In this document: piece after piece, positions 1 to 5,705 of the stretch
How the letters are laid out: every line of letters starts with the position of its first letter
Position numbering within the stretch: the first letter of the stretch is position 1
Assembly: GCA_003343605.1 (NCBI GenBank)
Contig: QAKW01000029.1
Span: forward strand, 1 to 5,705
Direction: 5' to 3'
Length of the DNA stretch: 5,705 nucleotides
From: Clostridiales bacterium
GTDB taxonomy: Bacteria; Bacillota; Clostridia; Oscillospirales; QAKW01
Program-made: the position numbers and the translations under genes
The notes under the pieces: generated by a model
Seen by the model: only the letters and a program-made list of their open reading frames with translations
Told to the model about the DNA's origin: nothing
Databases searched by the model: none

Positions 1-416
1 ACGCCGAATCCGATCCAGATTCCACTGCTTTTTCCGTGTGCCCGCTGATCTACCAGAATCAGTTCGTAACCAAGGCTGTAATAAAAAGCCATCACCGGCC
101 CGAAATCGGTTTCGGCAATCGAGCGGTACCCATGAAACAGGATCAGGCGCCCAACCGGCTTTTCCTGGCGGAAGCGGCGGGCACAGAGCGATTCGCCCGC
201 CGCTTCCATCACGATCAGCTCCGCCGGATGTGTTTTAAAAAAGGTTTGAGATTGGATCACAGCCGCCTGAACCTTTGATTTGGGGGAACGGGGATCTATT
301 TTACGGGTTCTGATATCATGCGGCCTGCGGCGCAGGGAAATATAGCAGAGCAACGCCGGATTTCCAATAATCCATAAATCGATAACTGCGATAATAATCC
401 AGATGATCAAGGCCAT
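1..416 (-). CDS. Alpha/beta hydrolase with N-terminal membrane segment (partial, C-terminus off the window)
   Basis: The reading frame starts at the ATG at 416-414 and stays open to the left edge, giving 138 complete residues. Residues 3-27 are strongly hydrophobic (LIIWIIIAVIDLWII), followed by RRR, which suggests a membrane anchor with the catalytic domain after it. The hydrolase signature is the oxyanion-type strand LILFHGY (91-97) and the LVDQRAHGKSSG loop (121-132), equivalent to the DxRGHGxS motif of COG1073-type serine hydrolases. The following IGFG resembles the ITFGV stretch common in clostridial members. The GxSxG nucleophile and the rest of the triad should lie beyond the edge, so substrate and activity cannot be judged. 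AAAGGA lies 4 nt before the ATG. The start is only 18 bp past the U-tract of the upstream terminator. The family call is confident; the specific function is unknown. Confidence 0.85.
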   Translation of the reverse strand, partial: MALIIWIIIAVIDLWIIGNPALLCYISLRRRPHDIRTRKIDPRSPKSKVQAAVIQSQTFFKTHPAELIVMEAAGESLCARRFRQEKPVGRLILFHGYRSIAETDFGPVMAFYYSLGYELILVDQRAHGKSSGIWIGFG

Positions 417-434
417 TGGTTCCTTTCTTTTTTG

Positions 435-467
435 AAAAAGCCCCTGTTCCATCAAGTGAACAGGGGC
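435..467 (-). terminator. Intrinsic terminator of the dac-pgi-P-loop unit
   Basis: On the minus strand a perfect 10-bp GC-rich stem (GCCCCTGTTC / GAACAGGGGC, arms 458-467 and 440-449) with an 8-nt loop is followed directly by five T residues (439-435). It begins 11 nt after the stop codon of the 135-aa P-loop gene, the usual place for a Rho-independent terminator. On the plus strand the tail is only GATTTT, so activity should be mainly leftward. The downstream hydrolase start codon follows 18 bp after the U-tract. Confidence 0.9.
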
Positions 468-478
468 GATTTTCAAAA

Positions 479-886
479 TTACATATATTTCTTCACAGAT
501 TCCGGCGCGGTATCCACATCGGCAGAAACCAGGCAAACCAGCGTGGCATGGTTGGCTTTGGTCAGCTCTTCCATCGCCGCCAGAGCAGCGCCCAGTGCTT
601 CAAGATCTTCTCCAACGATCTTCAGCAGCGAATCCACATATACATTTGAAATATCATAATTTCCGGCAAACAACCCGCTGATGAACCCTTCCAGACCTTC
701 ATTGGTGTTTACCGGATAATTGGTAATATCGATCAGGCGGGCTTTATGGGAAATATCCAGCTTCAGCTTATCTCCGTATTCAATGCAGACAACGCTTCCG
801 TTTTCTTCCGCGGCAGCCTTATTCACCATTTCAATCAGAGCTTTGGTTTTTCCGGTTCCCTTTTTGCCTAAAATTACCTTTACCAT
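479..886 (-). CDS. Small P-loop NTPase-like protein of clostridial type, function unknown
   Basis: This is a 135-aa soluble protein with no signal peptide or membrane segment. Residues 7-14 (GKKGTGKT) form a textbook Walker A motif right after a short first strand (VKVIL). Residues 81-85 (NVYVD) look like a Walker B strand ending in Asp, and 113-122 (HATLVCLVSA) would be the next core strand, ending in a sensor-like Ser. The minimal core lacks a visible arginine finger, lid or DNA-binding domain. From memory, similar proteins (VCIE..., ARLIDI..., GLFAGNYDIS segments) occur widely in Clostridia and are often auto-labelled as PilT-like. I see no PilT-specific motifs and would not transfer that name. 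AAAGGAG lies 6 nt before the ATG. It follows pgi by 55 bp and is closed by a strong terminator, so it is probably cotranscribed with pgi. Nucleotide binding is likely; the cellular role is unknown. Confidence 0.9.
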   Translation of the reverse strand: MVKVILGKKGTGKTKALIEMVNKAAAEENGSVVCIEYGDKLKLDISHKARLIDITNYPVNTNEGLEGFISGLFAGNYDISNVYVDSLLKIVGEDLEALGAALAAMEELTKANHATLVCLVSADVDTAPESVKKYM

Positions 887-902
887 AACGGACTCCTTTT
901 CT

Positions 903-941
903 CCGGCATTTGAAATTTTAACAGTACTGGACCAATGCCGG
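903..941. repeat. Perfect 8-bp inverted repeat between pgi and the P-loop gene
   Basis: CCGGCATT at 903-910 and AATGCCGG at 934-941 are perfect complements separated by 23 nt, which include the palindrome CAGTACTG (922-929). In leftward RNA the first arm begins 1 nt or less after the pgi stop codon, and the second arm ends 3 nt or less before the AAAAGGAG ribosome binding site of the next gene. There is no U-tract, so it is not a standard terminator. An intercistronic stem that tunes mRNA stability or translation of the P-loop gene is an inference. The loop also holds a weak extended -10-like TGT-TAAAAT (minus strand, 923-915). Confidence 0.55.
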
Positions 942-2279
942 TTAGCCCAGTCTGTTGATCTTCTTGTTGATTTCTTCTGTTTCCTGCTCGTAACCGGGCT
1001 TGCCCAAAAGGGCGAACATATTCTTTTTATAAGCCTCTACACCCGGCTGATTAAAGGGGTTTACGCCCAGCAGATAGCCGGAAATGGCACAGGCCTTTTC
1101 AAAAAAGTATACCAGATAGCCGAAATGATAAGCATCATAGGCATCAAATTCAAGGATGATATTCGGCACGCCTCCATCCGTATGGGCCAAAACCGTGCCT
1201 AAAAATGCACAGTCGTTGACATACTGCACCGTTTTTCCGGCAAGAAAATTCAACCCGTCGATATCGCCGCTTTCTTCTTCGATGGTGATTTTATGCTTCA
1301 CTTCATTGCATTTCAGCACCGTTTCAAACATGGTGCGGCTGCCGTCTTGAATAAACTGCCCCAGCGAATGCAAATCGGTTGAAAAAGTAGCAGAGGCGGG
1401 GAAGAGGCCCTTATGATCCTTTCCTTCACTCTCCCCATAAAGCTGCTTCCACCATTCAGCAAAGTAAACGCCGGAGGGTTCATAGGTAATCAGCATCTCG
1501 ATGTTTTTATTTTTCCGCAGCAGAAGCGTGCGGTCCACGGCATAGGTATAGCAATCGTTTTCGGCAACCAGCGTATCCATCCGCGCATCCGCCGCGCCGC
1601 TCATCATTGCGTCAAGATCGATGCCGGCAACCGCGATCGGCAGCAGGCCGACGGCTGTTAACACAGAGAACCGCCCGCCCACGTCATCGGGAACAACAAA
1701 GGTTTCATAGCCTTTTTCCACCGCCAGCGCTTTGAGGGTGCCTTTGGACTTATCGGTGGTAACAAAGATATGGTTTTTAGCTTCTTCTTCGCCGTATTTC
1801 TTTTCGATCAGCTCCTTGAAAAGCCGGAATGCAATGGCCGGCTCCGTTGTGGTGCCGGATTTGGAGATTACGTTGATCGAAAAATCCCGGCCGTCGATAA
1901 TCGACATAATCTCACTCAGATAAGTGGAGCTGATGTTGTTGCCGATAAAATAAACGTCCGGCGTGGTTTTCTTCAGATTGTTATAAAGCGGGGATTGAAT
2001 AAATTCAATTGCGGCCCGCGCCCCGAGATAGCTGCCGCCGATGCCGATCACCAGCAGCACTTCGGCATTTTTCTGAATTTTGGCTGCCGCTGCTTTGATG
2101 CGGGCGTATTCTTCCTTATCATAATTGAGCGGAAGATCAACCCAGCCCAGAAAATCGCTGCCGGGTCCTTTTTTGTTATGAAGCATATTGTGTGCAACTT
2201 CCACATAGGGCTGCATGTATTCATGCTCCTGCGCGTTGATAAACTGACTGAGGTACTTCCTGTTGATTTTAACAGACAT
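942..2279 (-). CDS. pgi: Glucose-6-phosphate isomerase
   Basis: This cytoplasmic glycolytic and gluconeogenic enzyme interconverts glucose 6-phosphate and fructose 6-phosphate. The 445-aa product is full length for the Firmicutes form (about 450 aa). Visible landmarks are the first SIS-domain phosphate loop GIGGSYLGARA (79-89), SKSGTTTEPA (139-148), PGI signature 1 DDVGGRFSVLTAVG (198-211), the catalytic Glu segment GESEGKDHKG (282-291, probably E283), the ring-opening His in TDLHSLGQ (H304), and signature 2 ending NQPGVEAYK with the active-site Lys K418. All key residues are present, so the enzyme should be active. The start is set by AGGAG 10 nt before the ATG (+ strand 2290-2294). A good sigma-A promoter lies 64 bp upstream, next to the dac stop. 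The P-loop gene follows after 55 bp. Confidence 0.98.
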   Translation of the reverse strand: MSVKINRKYLSQFINAQEHEYMQPYVEVAHNMLHNKKGPGSDFLGWVDLPLNYDKEEYARIKAAAAKIQKNAEVLLVIGIGGSYLGARAAIEFIQSPLYNNLKKTTPDVYFIGNNISSTYLSEIMSIIDGRDFSINVISKSGTTTEPAIAFRLFKELIEKKYGEEEAKNHIFVTTDKSKGTLKALAVEKGYETFVVPDDVGGRFSVLTAVGLLPIAVAGIDLDAMMSGAADARMDTLVAENDCYTYAVDRTLLLRKNKNIEMLITYEPSGVYFAEWWKQLYGESEGKDHKGLFPASATFSTDLHSLGQFIQDGSRTMFETVLKCNEVKHKITIEEESGDIDGLNFLAGKTVQYVNDCAFLGTVLAHTDGGVPNIILEFDAYDAYHFGYLVYFFEKACAISGYLLGVNPFNQPGVEAYKKNMFALLGKPGYEQETEEINKKINRLG

Positions 2280-2289
2280 TCCTATAACT

Positions 2290-2294
2290 CTCCT
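2290..2294 (-). promoter_or_regulatory. Ribosome binding site of pgi
   Basis: CTCCT on the plus strand reads AGGAG on the minus strand, 10 nt before the pgi ATG. It lies in GACAGGAGAG and supports the chosen start. Confidence 0.8.
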
Positions 2295-2342
2295 GTCTTA
2301 ATTTCCAAAATATTTATGAAAAGATTGGACTTTGCAGTACTT

Positions 2343-2371
2343 ATCATAACATAAACCATGCTGTTATTCAA
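2343..2371 (-). promoter_or_regulatory. Sigma-A-type promoter of pgi with extended -10
   Basis: On the minus strand, TTGAAT (2371-2366, 4 of 6 matches to the -35 consensus) and TATGAT (2348-2343, 5 of 6 matches to the -10 consensus) are separated by exactly 17 bp, with an extended -10 TGT immediately before TATGAT. Transcription should start near 2336, leaving a leader of about 56 nt that shows no strong hairpin or riboswitch-like fold by eye. The -35 box lies 2 bp beyond the dac stop codon, so pgi can be expressed independently of dac. Confidence 0.7.
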
Positions 2372-2373
2372 GT

Positions 2374-3507
2374 CTAAACTACGAAAAAATATTGAACCAG
2401 CTGAAAAAAGAGATGACCGAAATGGACCTTCGGCACTTCTTTTTCCGCCATTAGATTAATCGTGCCGATGGTTTGGCCATCCAGCGTATAGGTGATGGTG
2501 CCGAGTTTTTGCCCTGGTTCCACCGGCGCCATAACAGATTCCGGCAACACCACCTCATAAGTAATGTTTTTTTCGGCGCCTTTCGGAACCAGAAAAGCGG
2601 GATTTTCCGCCAGAACCGGATTGACGGTATCTTCCAGCCCCTTAATCACGTTTACCGGATCCGGTGCGGGAGGGAGATCTGAATAAATGCCGTATTGAGA
2701 AAAACCGAAATTAAGCAGCGCCTTTGCATCTTCAAATCGTTTATCGGAGGTTTCCCCGCCCAGCACAACCGCAACCAGCGACATGGATTCCCGGGTTGCC
2801 GTTGCCGAGAGGCAGTAGCCTGCCGTAGAGGTAAAGCCGGTTTTCAGGCCGGTTGCGCCTTCATAAAACCGCACCAGCTTATTGGTATTTGAAAGGGAAA
2901 ATGCGCCGTCCCGCACGGAATCCATCCAGATGGTGGTATAATTCTGAATTTCGGGATGCTTCATCAGCTCACGGCTCATCACCGCAATATCGCGGGCGCA
3001 GGTATAATGATTATCGGTATCCAGGCCGGTGCAGCTGTTGAAATGGGTGTTCGCCATGCCGAGCTCCGCCGCCCGCTGATTCATCGTTTCAATAAAGGAT
3101 TCCACGCTTCCGGATATTGCTTCCGCCATAGCGACGCAGCAGTCGTTGGCAGAAACAACGGCAATGCATTTGAGCATTTCATCTACCGTCATGGTTTCTC
3201 CTTCTTTTAAATATACCTGGCTTCCGCCCATGCCGGCGGCGTTGGCGGAGACCGGAATGGAATCGGTCATCGAAAGCTTGCCGGATTGCAGCGCTTCCAT
3301 GATCAGAAGCAGCGTCATGACCTTGGTTACGGAAGCGGGTGCTCTTTGCTCATCCGCATTTTTTTCAAACAGTACCGTTCCGGTAGCCTGATCCACAAGG
3401 ATTGCGCTGGGAACGGAAACTTCCGGCGCCGCATCGGCCGCGGTGGGGAAGCAAAAAATCGTGGTGACCAGTAAGGTTACTATAATTAATGTAGAAAGCT
3501 TACGCAT
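2374..3507 (-). CDS. D-alanyl-D-alanine carboxypeptidase (DacF/PBP5-like, serine type)
   Basis: This secreted penicillin-binding protein should remove the terminal D-Ala from peptidoglycan pentapeptides at the outer face of the membrane. From the ATG at 3507 it is 377 aa. The signal peptide is residues 1-26 (hydrophobic LIIVTLLVTTIFCF, likely cleavage after ADA). The peptidase S11 motifs are complete: S59-V-T-K62 with the nucleophile Ser, S119-A-N121, and K222-T-G224 in GLKTGFTSTAGYC. Residues 280-355 form the C-terminal beta domain of PBP5-like enzymes, and the hydrophobic tail HLFFQLVQYFFVV (365-377) may anchor it to the membrane. An in-frame ATG 99 bp upstream is open, but the strong AAGGAGG 9 nt before 3507 and the signal peptide fix the start. 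The mature part carries six Cys, including a Cys pair just after the SAN motif. No terminator follows, so readthrough into pgi is possible. The family is certain; the dacF versus dacA name is not. Confidence 0.95.
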   Translation of the reverse strand: MRKLSTLIIVTLLVTTIFCFPTAADAAPEVSVPSAILVDQATGTVLFEKNADEQRAPASVTKVMTLLLIMEALQSGKLSMTDSIPVSANAAGMGGSQVYLKEGETMTVDEMLKCIAVVSANDCCVAMAEAISGSVESFIETMNQRAAELGMANTHFNSCTGLDTDNHYTCARDIAVMSRELMKHPEIQNYTTIWMDSVRDGAFSLSNTNKLVRFYEGATGLKTGFTSTAGYCLSATATRESMSLVAVVLGGETSDKRFEDAKALLNFGFSQYGIYSDLPPAPDPVNVIKGLEDTVNPVLAENPAFLVPKGAEKNITYEVVLPESVMAPVEPGQKLGTITYTLDGQTIGTINLMAEKEVPKVHFGHLFFQLVQYFFVV

Positions 3508-3516
3508 GGTCGAATA

Positions 3517-3523
3517 CCTCCTT
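3517..3523 (-). promoter_or_regulatory. Ribosome binding site that fixes the dac start
   Basis: CCTCCTT on the plus strand reads AAGGAGG on the minus strand, a perfect Shine-Dalgarno core 9 nt before the ATG at 3507. It selects this start over the in-frame ATG at 3606, whose extra 33 residues would bury the signal peptide. Confidence 0.9.
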
Positions 3524-3585
3524 TTCTCTTGGAAATATATGCTTAAAACGGCACTTTCAGAAGAAATATTCACCAAAAATTTCTG

Positions 3586-3617
3586 TTGAAAATGATAAAT
3601 ATGCAAACAATTTTCAA
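3586..3617. repeat. 8-bp inverted repeat upstream of dac
   Basis: TTGAAAAT (3586-3593) and ATTTTCAA (3610-3617) are perfect complements with a 16-bp spacer. They lie in the divergent spacer, 79 to 110 bp upstream of the dac start. The repeat could be a regulator site, but such AT-rich arms also arise by chance. Confidence 0.3.
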
Positions 3618-3676
3618 AAAGGCAACAAAGTGTGGCATTTTAACAACATCAAGTCATGCCCTTTAGCTGGATTATT

Positions 3677-3685
3677 TGTTATAAT
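3677..3685 (+). promoter_or_regulatory. Extended -10 promoter of the beta-helix gene
   Basis: TGT-TATAAT gives a perfect -10 box (3680-3685) with the TGn extension. No good -35 box lies at 16-18 bp spacing (TGCCCT at 17 bp), as is often seen in extended -10 promoters. Transcription would start near 3692, leaving a leader of about 57 nt to the ATG at 3749. Confidence 0.55.
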
Positions 3686-3699
3686 TATGCTGCTTGTAT

Positions 3700-3713
3700 A
3701 TATATTAATATAT
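3700..3713. repeat. 14-bp AT palindrome in the leader of the beta-helix gene
   Basis: ATATATTAATATAT is a perfect palindrome centred on TTAA. It lies about 10-20 bp downstream of the predicted transcription start and about 20 bp before the ribosome binding site. Its position would suit an operator, but an alternating AT run can form this pattern without function. Confidence 0.4.
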
Positions 3714-3731
3714 CTTCGCAGTATTTCAAGT

Positions 3732-3737
3732 AAGGAG
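3732..3737 (+). promoter_or_regulatory. Ribosome binding site of the beta-helix gene
   Basis: AAGGAG lies 11 nt before the ATG at 3749, slightly longer than typical. An in-frame GTG at 3737-3739 overlaps this site and therefore cannot be its start codon. The Lys-rich signal peptide beginning MKQKMK supports the ATG. Confidence 0.75.
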
Positions 3738-3748
3738 TGAAAGTTTGT

Positions 3749-5705
3749 ATGAAACAAAAGATGAAGCACCTGATATCCTTCGCCGCTTTGCTGGCGATGC
3801 TGGTATCTCTGTTTTCCGTCTGTGTGTTCCCCTCCTACGCCGAAACGGCAGATGATTATGCCAATCTGCTCAACGGTGCGCTGGTGGTGAACCCGGAATG
3901 GAAAGACGTTGCCGAAGGGGAGGAAATTTCCTTTGTTTATCGCGGGGAAACGATCCGGGATACCTTCGACAGCAATTTTTATTTCTCCTCCTACGACGAT
4001 GCATGGGCGCGGGCGGTGGAGCTGAATCTTTCGAATCCAACGATCATGCTTTGCGCCGGTACATATAATCAAACGATTTATATCGACGGTGCCGTGACGC
4101 TGATCGGGCCGAATGCCGGCATCGATCCCAACGTAAAATCAGAGGCTCCCAATACAATCTGGAGCCTGAGCAGCGCACGTTCACCAGAGGCGAATATTGC
4201 CGCGAGCATTGTGGTTCGCAAGGATGCAGGCAGCTGCAATATCAGCTTTGACGGAATCCGGTTTGGCACCGGCGGCGCGCTGGTAGACCTGCAGCGCTCG
4301 GGCACTGCTTCTGAGATTTCCTTTAAGAATGTGGTGTTTAGCAATGCCGGTAACGCCAACGAGGCTTATAATTATGCCGTTTATCTGCGTTCCGCCGGAA
4401 TTGCCAGAACCCTGCGTCTGCAGAATGTTTATGTGAGCGGCCAGAGCACGTATGGGTTTATTAGCCCGTTTTTCTCTGAGCTCTATGCCGATAACGTAGC
4501 TTATCTGAACAGTACGAACGGCTTCCTGGCCAAAACGGCTTTTGCTCAGGGTGTTGCGCCTTTTATTGAAATCAACAATTCCTGCTTTTTCAATTCCAGC
4601 GTAACGCCGAGCGGATATGTAATCTCGATGGATAATCAGACTTACAATATCACCTTTGCGGCCAACGGAACGCCCTCGGATCAAACGATTACCAGCGCGG
4701 ATATGCGCCCGAGAAGCACCCTGAAGGTAACCGGCAGCGTTTTTTACAACGCCTCTGCATCTTCAAGCGGCGTATTCCACTACGAGTTCATCAATAAAAA
4801 CTCTGTGATCGATATGCAGGATAACTATATCTACTCCTCCGGTACTACAACCTTCCTGACGCCCGAATTCGTTACCGACTCGGCTAATACCGATCAGTCT
4901 TCCAGCTTCAATATCCGGAACAACCGGTTTATCGGCACCTATAAGATCCCCGATTTCAAAGGCGCCAACAGTGCGACCTATATCGATATGTCTTACAATT
5001 ATTTCGGGAAGACCAACGGTGACTGCGTTTACAAGCCGGTTTATATGAGCAAGGAAAATGCACGCCTGATCCGCACGGCCTTCTGGGTTGACCCGGAGAT
5101 GACGATTACCAATCATGGCTGGAATCTTTCAATTGAGGAATGGCCGCTTGCCAGCGTGGATACATTTAATTATGAAGCGGATATAACCGCCTATACGCTG
5201 GGCGGGGATTCCGATTTCCATGCAGCCTTTAACGCCGGCGATAACGCGACGGTTCAGCTTTACACCAGAGCGACCCTGGATAGCGATGGTGTGGTAACCG
5301 GCGTATCCAATCCGATTGATGTGATTGATTCTTCTGTTTTAAACAGCGATCCCTATGGCACTTCCACGTTGTATGCCATGGTAACAAACAGTGAATATCC
5401 CACTTTCACTCCTGTTTATACCATAACCATTGAAAATATTGTCGCAATTGAAGAAAAACCGAACTTCTCCGATTGCTTCCCCGAAGATTACTTTATGTAT
5501 CAGCCCACCATGGCGGGAGTTGCCGCCGGTTCTTTGGTTCCCTATAGATGGCAGGGCGAGATTTATAAACTGACAGCGGGCGAAACCTTATTTGGCTCTG
5601 TGCGTGAGGCGATCACCTACGCCAACCGGAAGGGCATTGATATTCCAACCATCCTGGTTCCGGCCGGCGTATATGATGAAGAGATGGTGCTTACCGGCTC
5701 CTGCA
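3749..5705 (+). CDS. Large secreted right-handed beta-helix (pectate-lyase-fold) surface protein, partial
   Basis: The frame is open from the ATG to the right edge: 652 codons with no stop. Residues 1-31 are a Sec signal peptide (basic MKQKMK, hydrophobic core to 27, likely cleavage after SYA). Residues 66-126 form the entry of a parallel beta-helix, with a helix (SYDDAWARAVEL), the cap motif IMLCAGTYNQTIYI and TLIGPNAGI. About nine coils follow with a repeating strand-Asn-strand pattern: NISFDGIRF (164), EISFKNVVF (189), LRLQNVYV (222), IEINNSCFF (273), LKVTGSVFY (325), IDMQDNYIY (354), FNIRNNRFI (387), YIDMSYNYF (411). Residues 465-563 look like a beta-sandwich linker ending VYTITIEN. From 602 a second helix entry begins (FGSVREAITYANRKG, then TILVPAGVYDEEMVLTG). 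No catalytic motif is recognised. Adhesion, glycan binding or polysaccharide cleavage are all possible; any sorting or S-layer domain would lie beyond the edge. Confidence 0.85.
   Translation, partial: MKQKMKHLISFAALLAMLVSLFSVCVFPSYAETADDYANLLNGALVVNPEWKDVAEGEEISFVYRGETIRDTFDSNFYFSSYDDAWARAVELNLSNPTIMLCAGTYNQTIYIDGAVTLIGPNAGIDPNVKSEAPNTIWSLSSARSPEANIAASIVVRKDAGSCNISFDGIRFGTGGALVDLQRSGTASEISFKNVVFSNAGNANEAYNYAVYLRSAGIARTLRLQNVYVSGQSTYGFISPFFSELYADNVAYLNSTNGFLAKTAFAQGVAPFIEINNSCFFNSSVTPSGYVISMDNQTYNITFAANGTPSDQTITSADMRPRSTLKVTGSVFYNASASSSGVFHYEFINKNSVIDMQDNYIYSSGTTTFLTPEFVTDSANTDQSSSFNIRNNRFIGTYKIPDFKGANSATYIDMSYNYFGKTNGDCVYKPVYMSKENARLIRTAFWVDPEMTITNHGWNLSIEEWPLASVDTFNYEADITAYTLGGDSDFHAAFNAGDNATVQLYTRATLDSDGVVTGVSNPIDVIDSSVLNSDPYGTSTLYAMVTNSEYPTFTPVYTITIENIVAIEEKPNFSDCFPEDYFMYQPTMAGVAAGSLVPYRWQGEIYKLTAGETLFGSVREAITYANRKGIDIPTILVPAGVYDEEMVLTGSC

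Larger units (their letters stand above)
3508..3748. promoter_or_regulatory. AT-rich divergent intergenic region between dac and the beta-helix gene
   Basis: These 241 bp hold no convincing coding sequence and must carry both divergent promoters. The rightward promoter is clear (see the entry at 3677-3685). The leftward dac promoter is not: the best -10 is TATATT on the minus strand (+ strand 3534-3539), with a poor -35 17 bp upstream, and a TTGAAA hexamer on the minus strand (3617-3612) lacks a well-spaced -10. The region also contains an inverted repeat (3586-3617) and an AT palindrome (3700-3713), described separately. Confidence 0.6.

Noticed and set aside
36..278. Plus-strand frames at 36-278 and 38-238
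   Set aside because: They are shadows of the minus-strand alpha/beta hydrolase, which has a ribosome binding site and family motifs.
427..440. CTTTTTTGAAAAAG as a second hairpin
   Set aside because: The loop would be only 2 nt and the arms are A/T runs formed by the terminator U-tract next to the A-rich hydrolase leader.
479..886. Calling the P-loop protein a PilT twitching motility ATPase
   Set aside because: At 135 aa it lacks the PAS-like N-terminal domain, Asp box and His box of PilT; only Walker motifs are shared.
1770..2354. A 194-codon plus-strand frame opposite pgi and its promoter
   Set aside because: It is antisense to a clear full-length pgi, has no ribosome binding site or recognisable domain, and reads as low-complexity shadow sequence.
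3508..3606. A 33-residue upstream extension of the dac frame to the ATG at 3606
   Set aside because: It has no good ribosome binding site and would bury the signal peptide, whereas AAGGAGG lies 9 nt before the ATG at 3507.
3614..4072. A 152-codon minus-strand frame crossing the divergent spacer
   Set aside because: It overlaps the beta-helix promoter, leader and signal peptide, and its product is basic with no recognisable motif.
4181..4684. A 167-codon minus-strand frame opposite the beta-helix gene, with neighbours at 4078-4359 and 4763-5116
   Set aside because: They lie opposite a continuous frame with a signal peptide and periodic beta-helix coils, show no domain and lack convincing ribosome binding sites.

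Overview
The window looks like chromosomal DNA from a low-to-mid GC Firmicute of the class Clostridia. The evidence is strong AGGAG-type ribosome binding sites before every gene, sigma-A-like promoters with extended -10 boxes, a Firmicutes-length (445 aa) glucose-6-phosphate isomerase, a DacF-like D,D-carboxypeptidase, and a small P-loop protein family that I associate with Clostridia. The genus cannot be fixed from the sequence alone.

Layout. Four genes read leftward and one reads rightward. From right to left on the minus strand: a secreted D-alanyl-D-alanine carboxypeptidase (2374-3507); pgi, glucose-6-phosphate isomerase (942-2279), with its own promoter abutting the dac stop codon; a 135-aa P-loop NTPase-like protein (479-886); a strong intrinsic terminator (435-467); and the first 138 codons of a membrane-anchored alpha/beta hydrolase that runs off the left edge (1-416). 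On the plus strand, a large secreted right-handed beta-helix protein starts at 3749 and is still open at the right edge (652 codons seen). It is divergent from dac across a 241-bp AT-rich spacer. The two edge-truncated genes have no stop codon inside the window.

How the genes relate. dac, pgi and the P-loop gene probably share a leftward transcription unit ending at the hairpin near 450. No terminator is visible between dac and pgi, and pgi and the P-loop gene are 55 bp apart, joined by a perfect 8-bp inverted repeat. Functionally the set is mixed: peptidoglycan trimming, central glycolysis, an uncharacterised nucleotide-binding protein, a hydrolase and a cell-surface beta-helix protein. I see no rRNA, tRNA, CRISPR array, insertion sequence, phage gene or recognised defence system.

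The least ordinary items are the multi-module beta-helix surface protein, which begins a second helix module at the right edge; the orphan P-loop protein downstream of pgi; and the terminator that sits directly before the hydrolase start with no room for a promoter after it.
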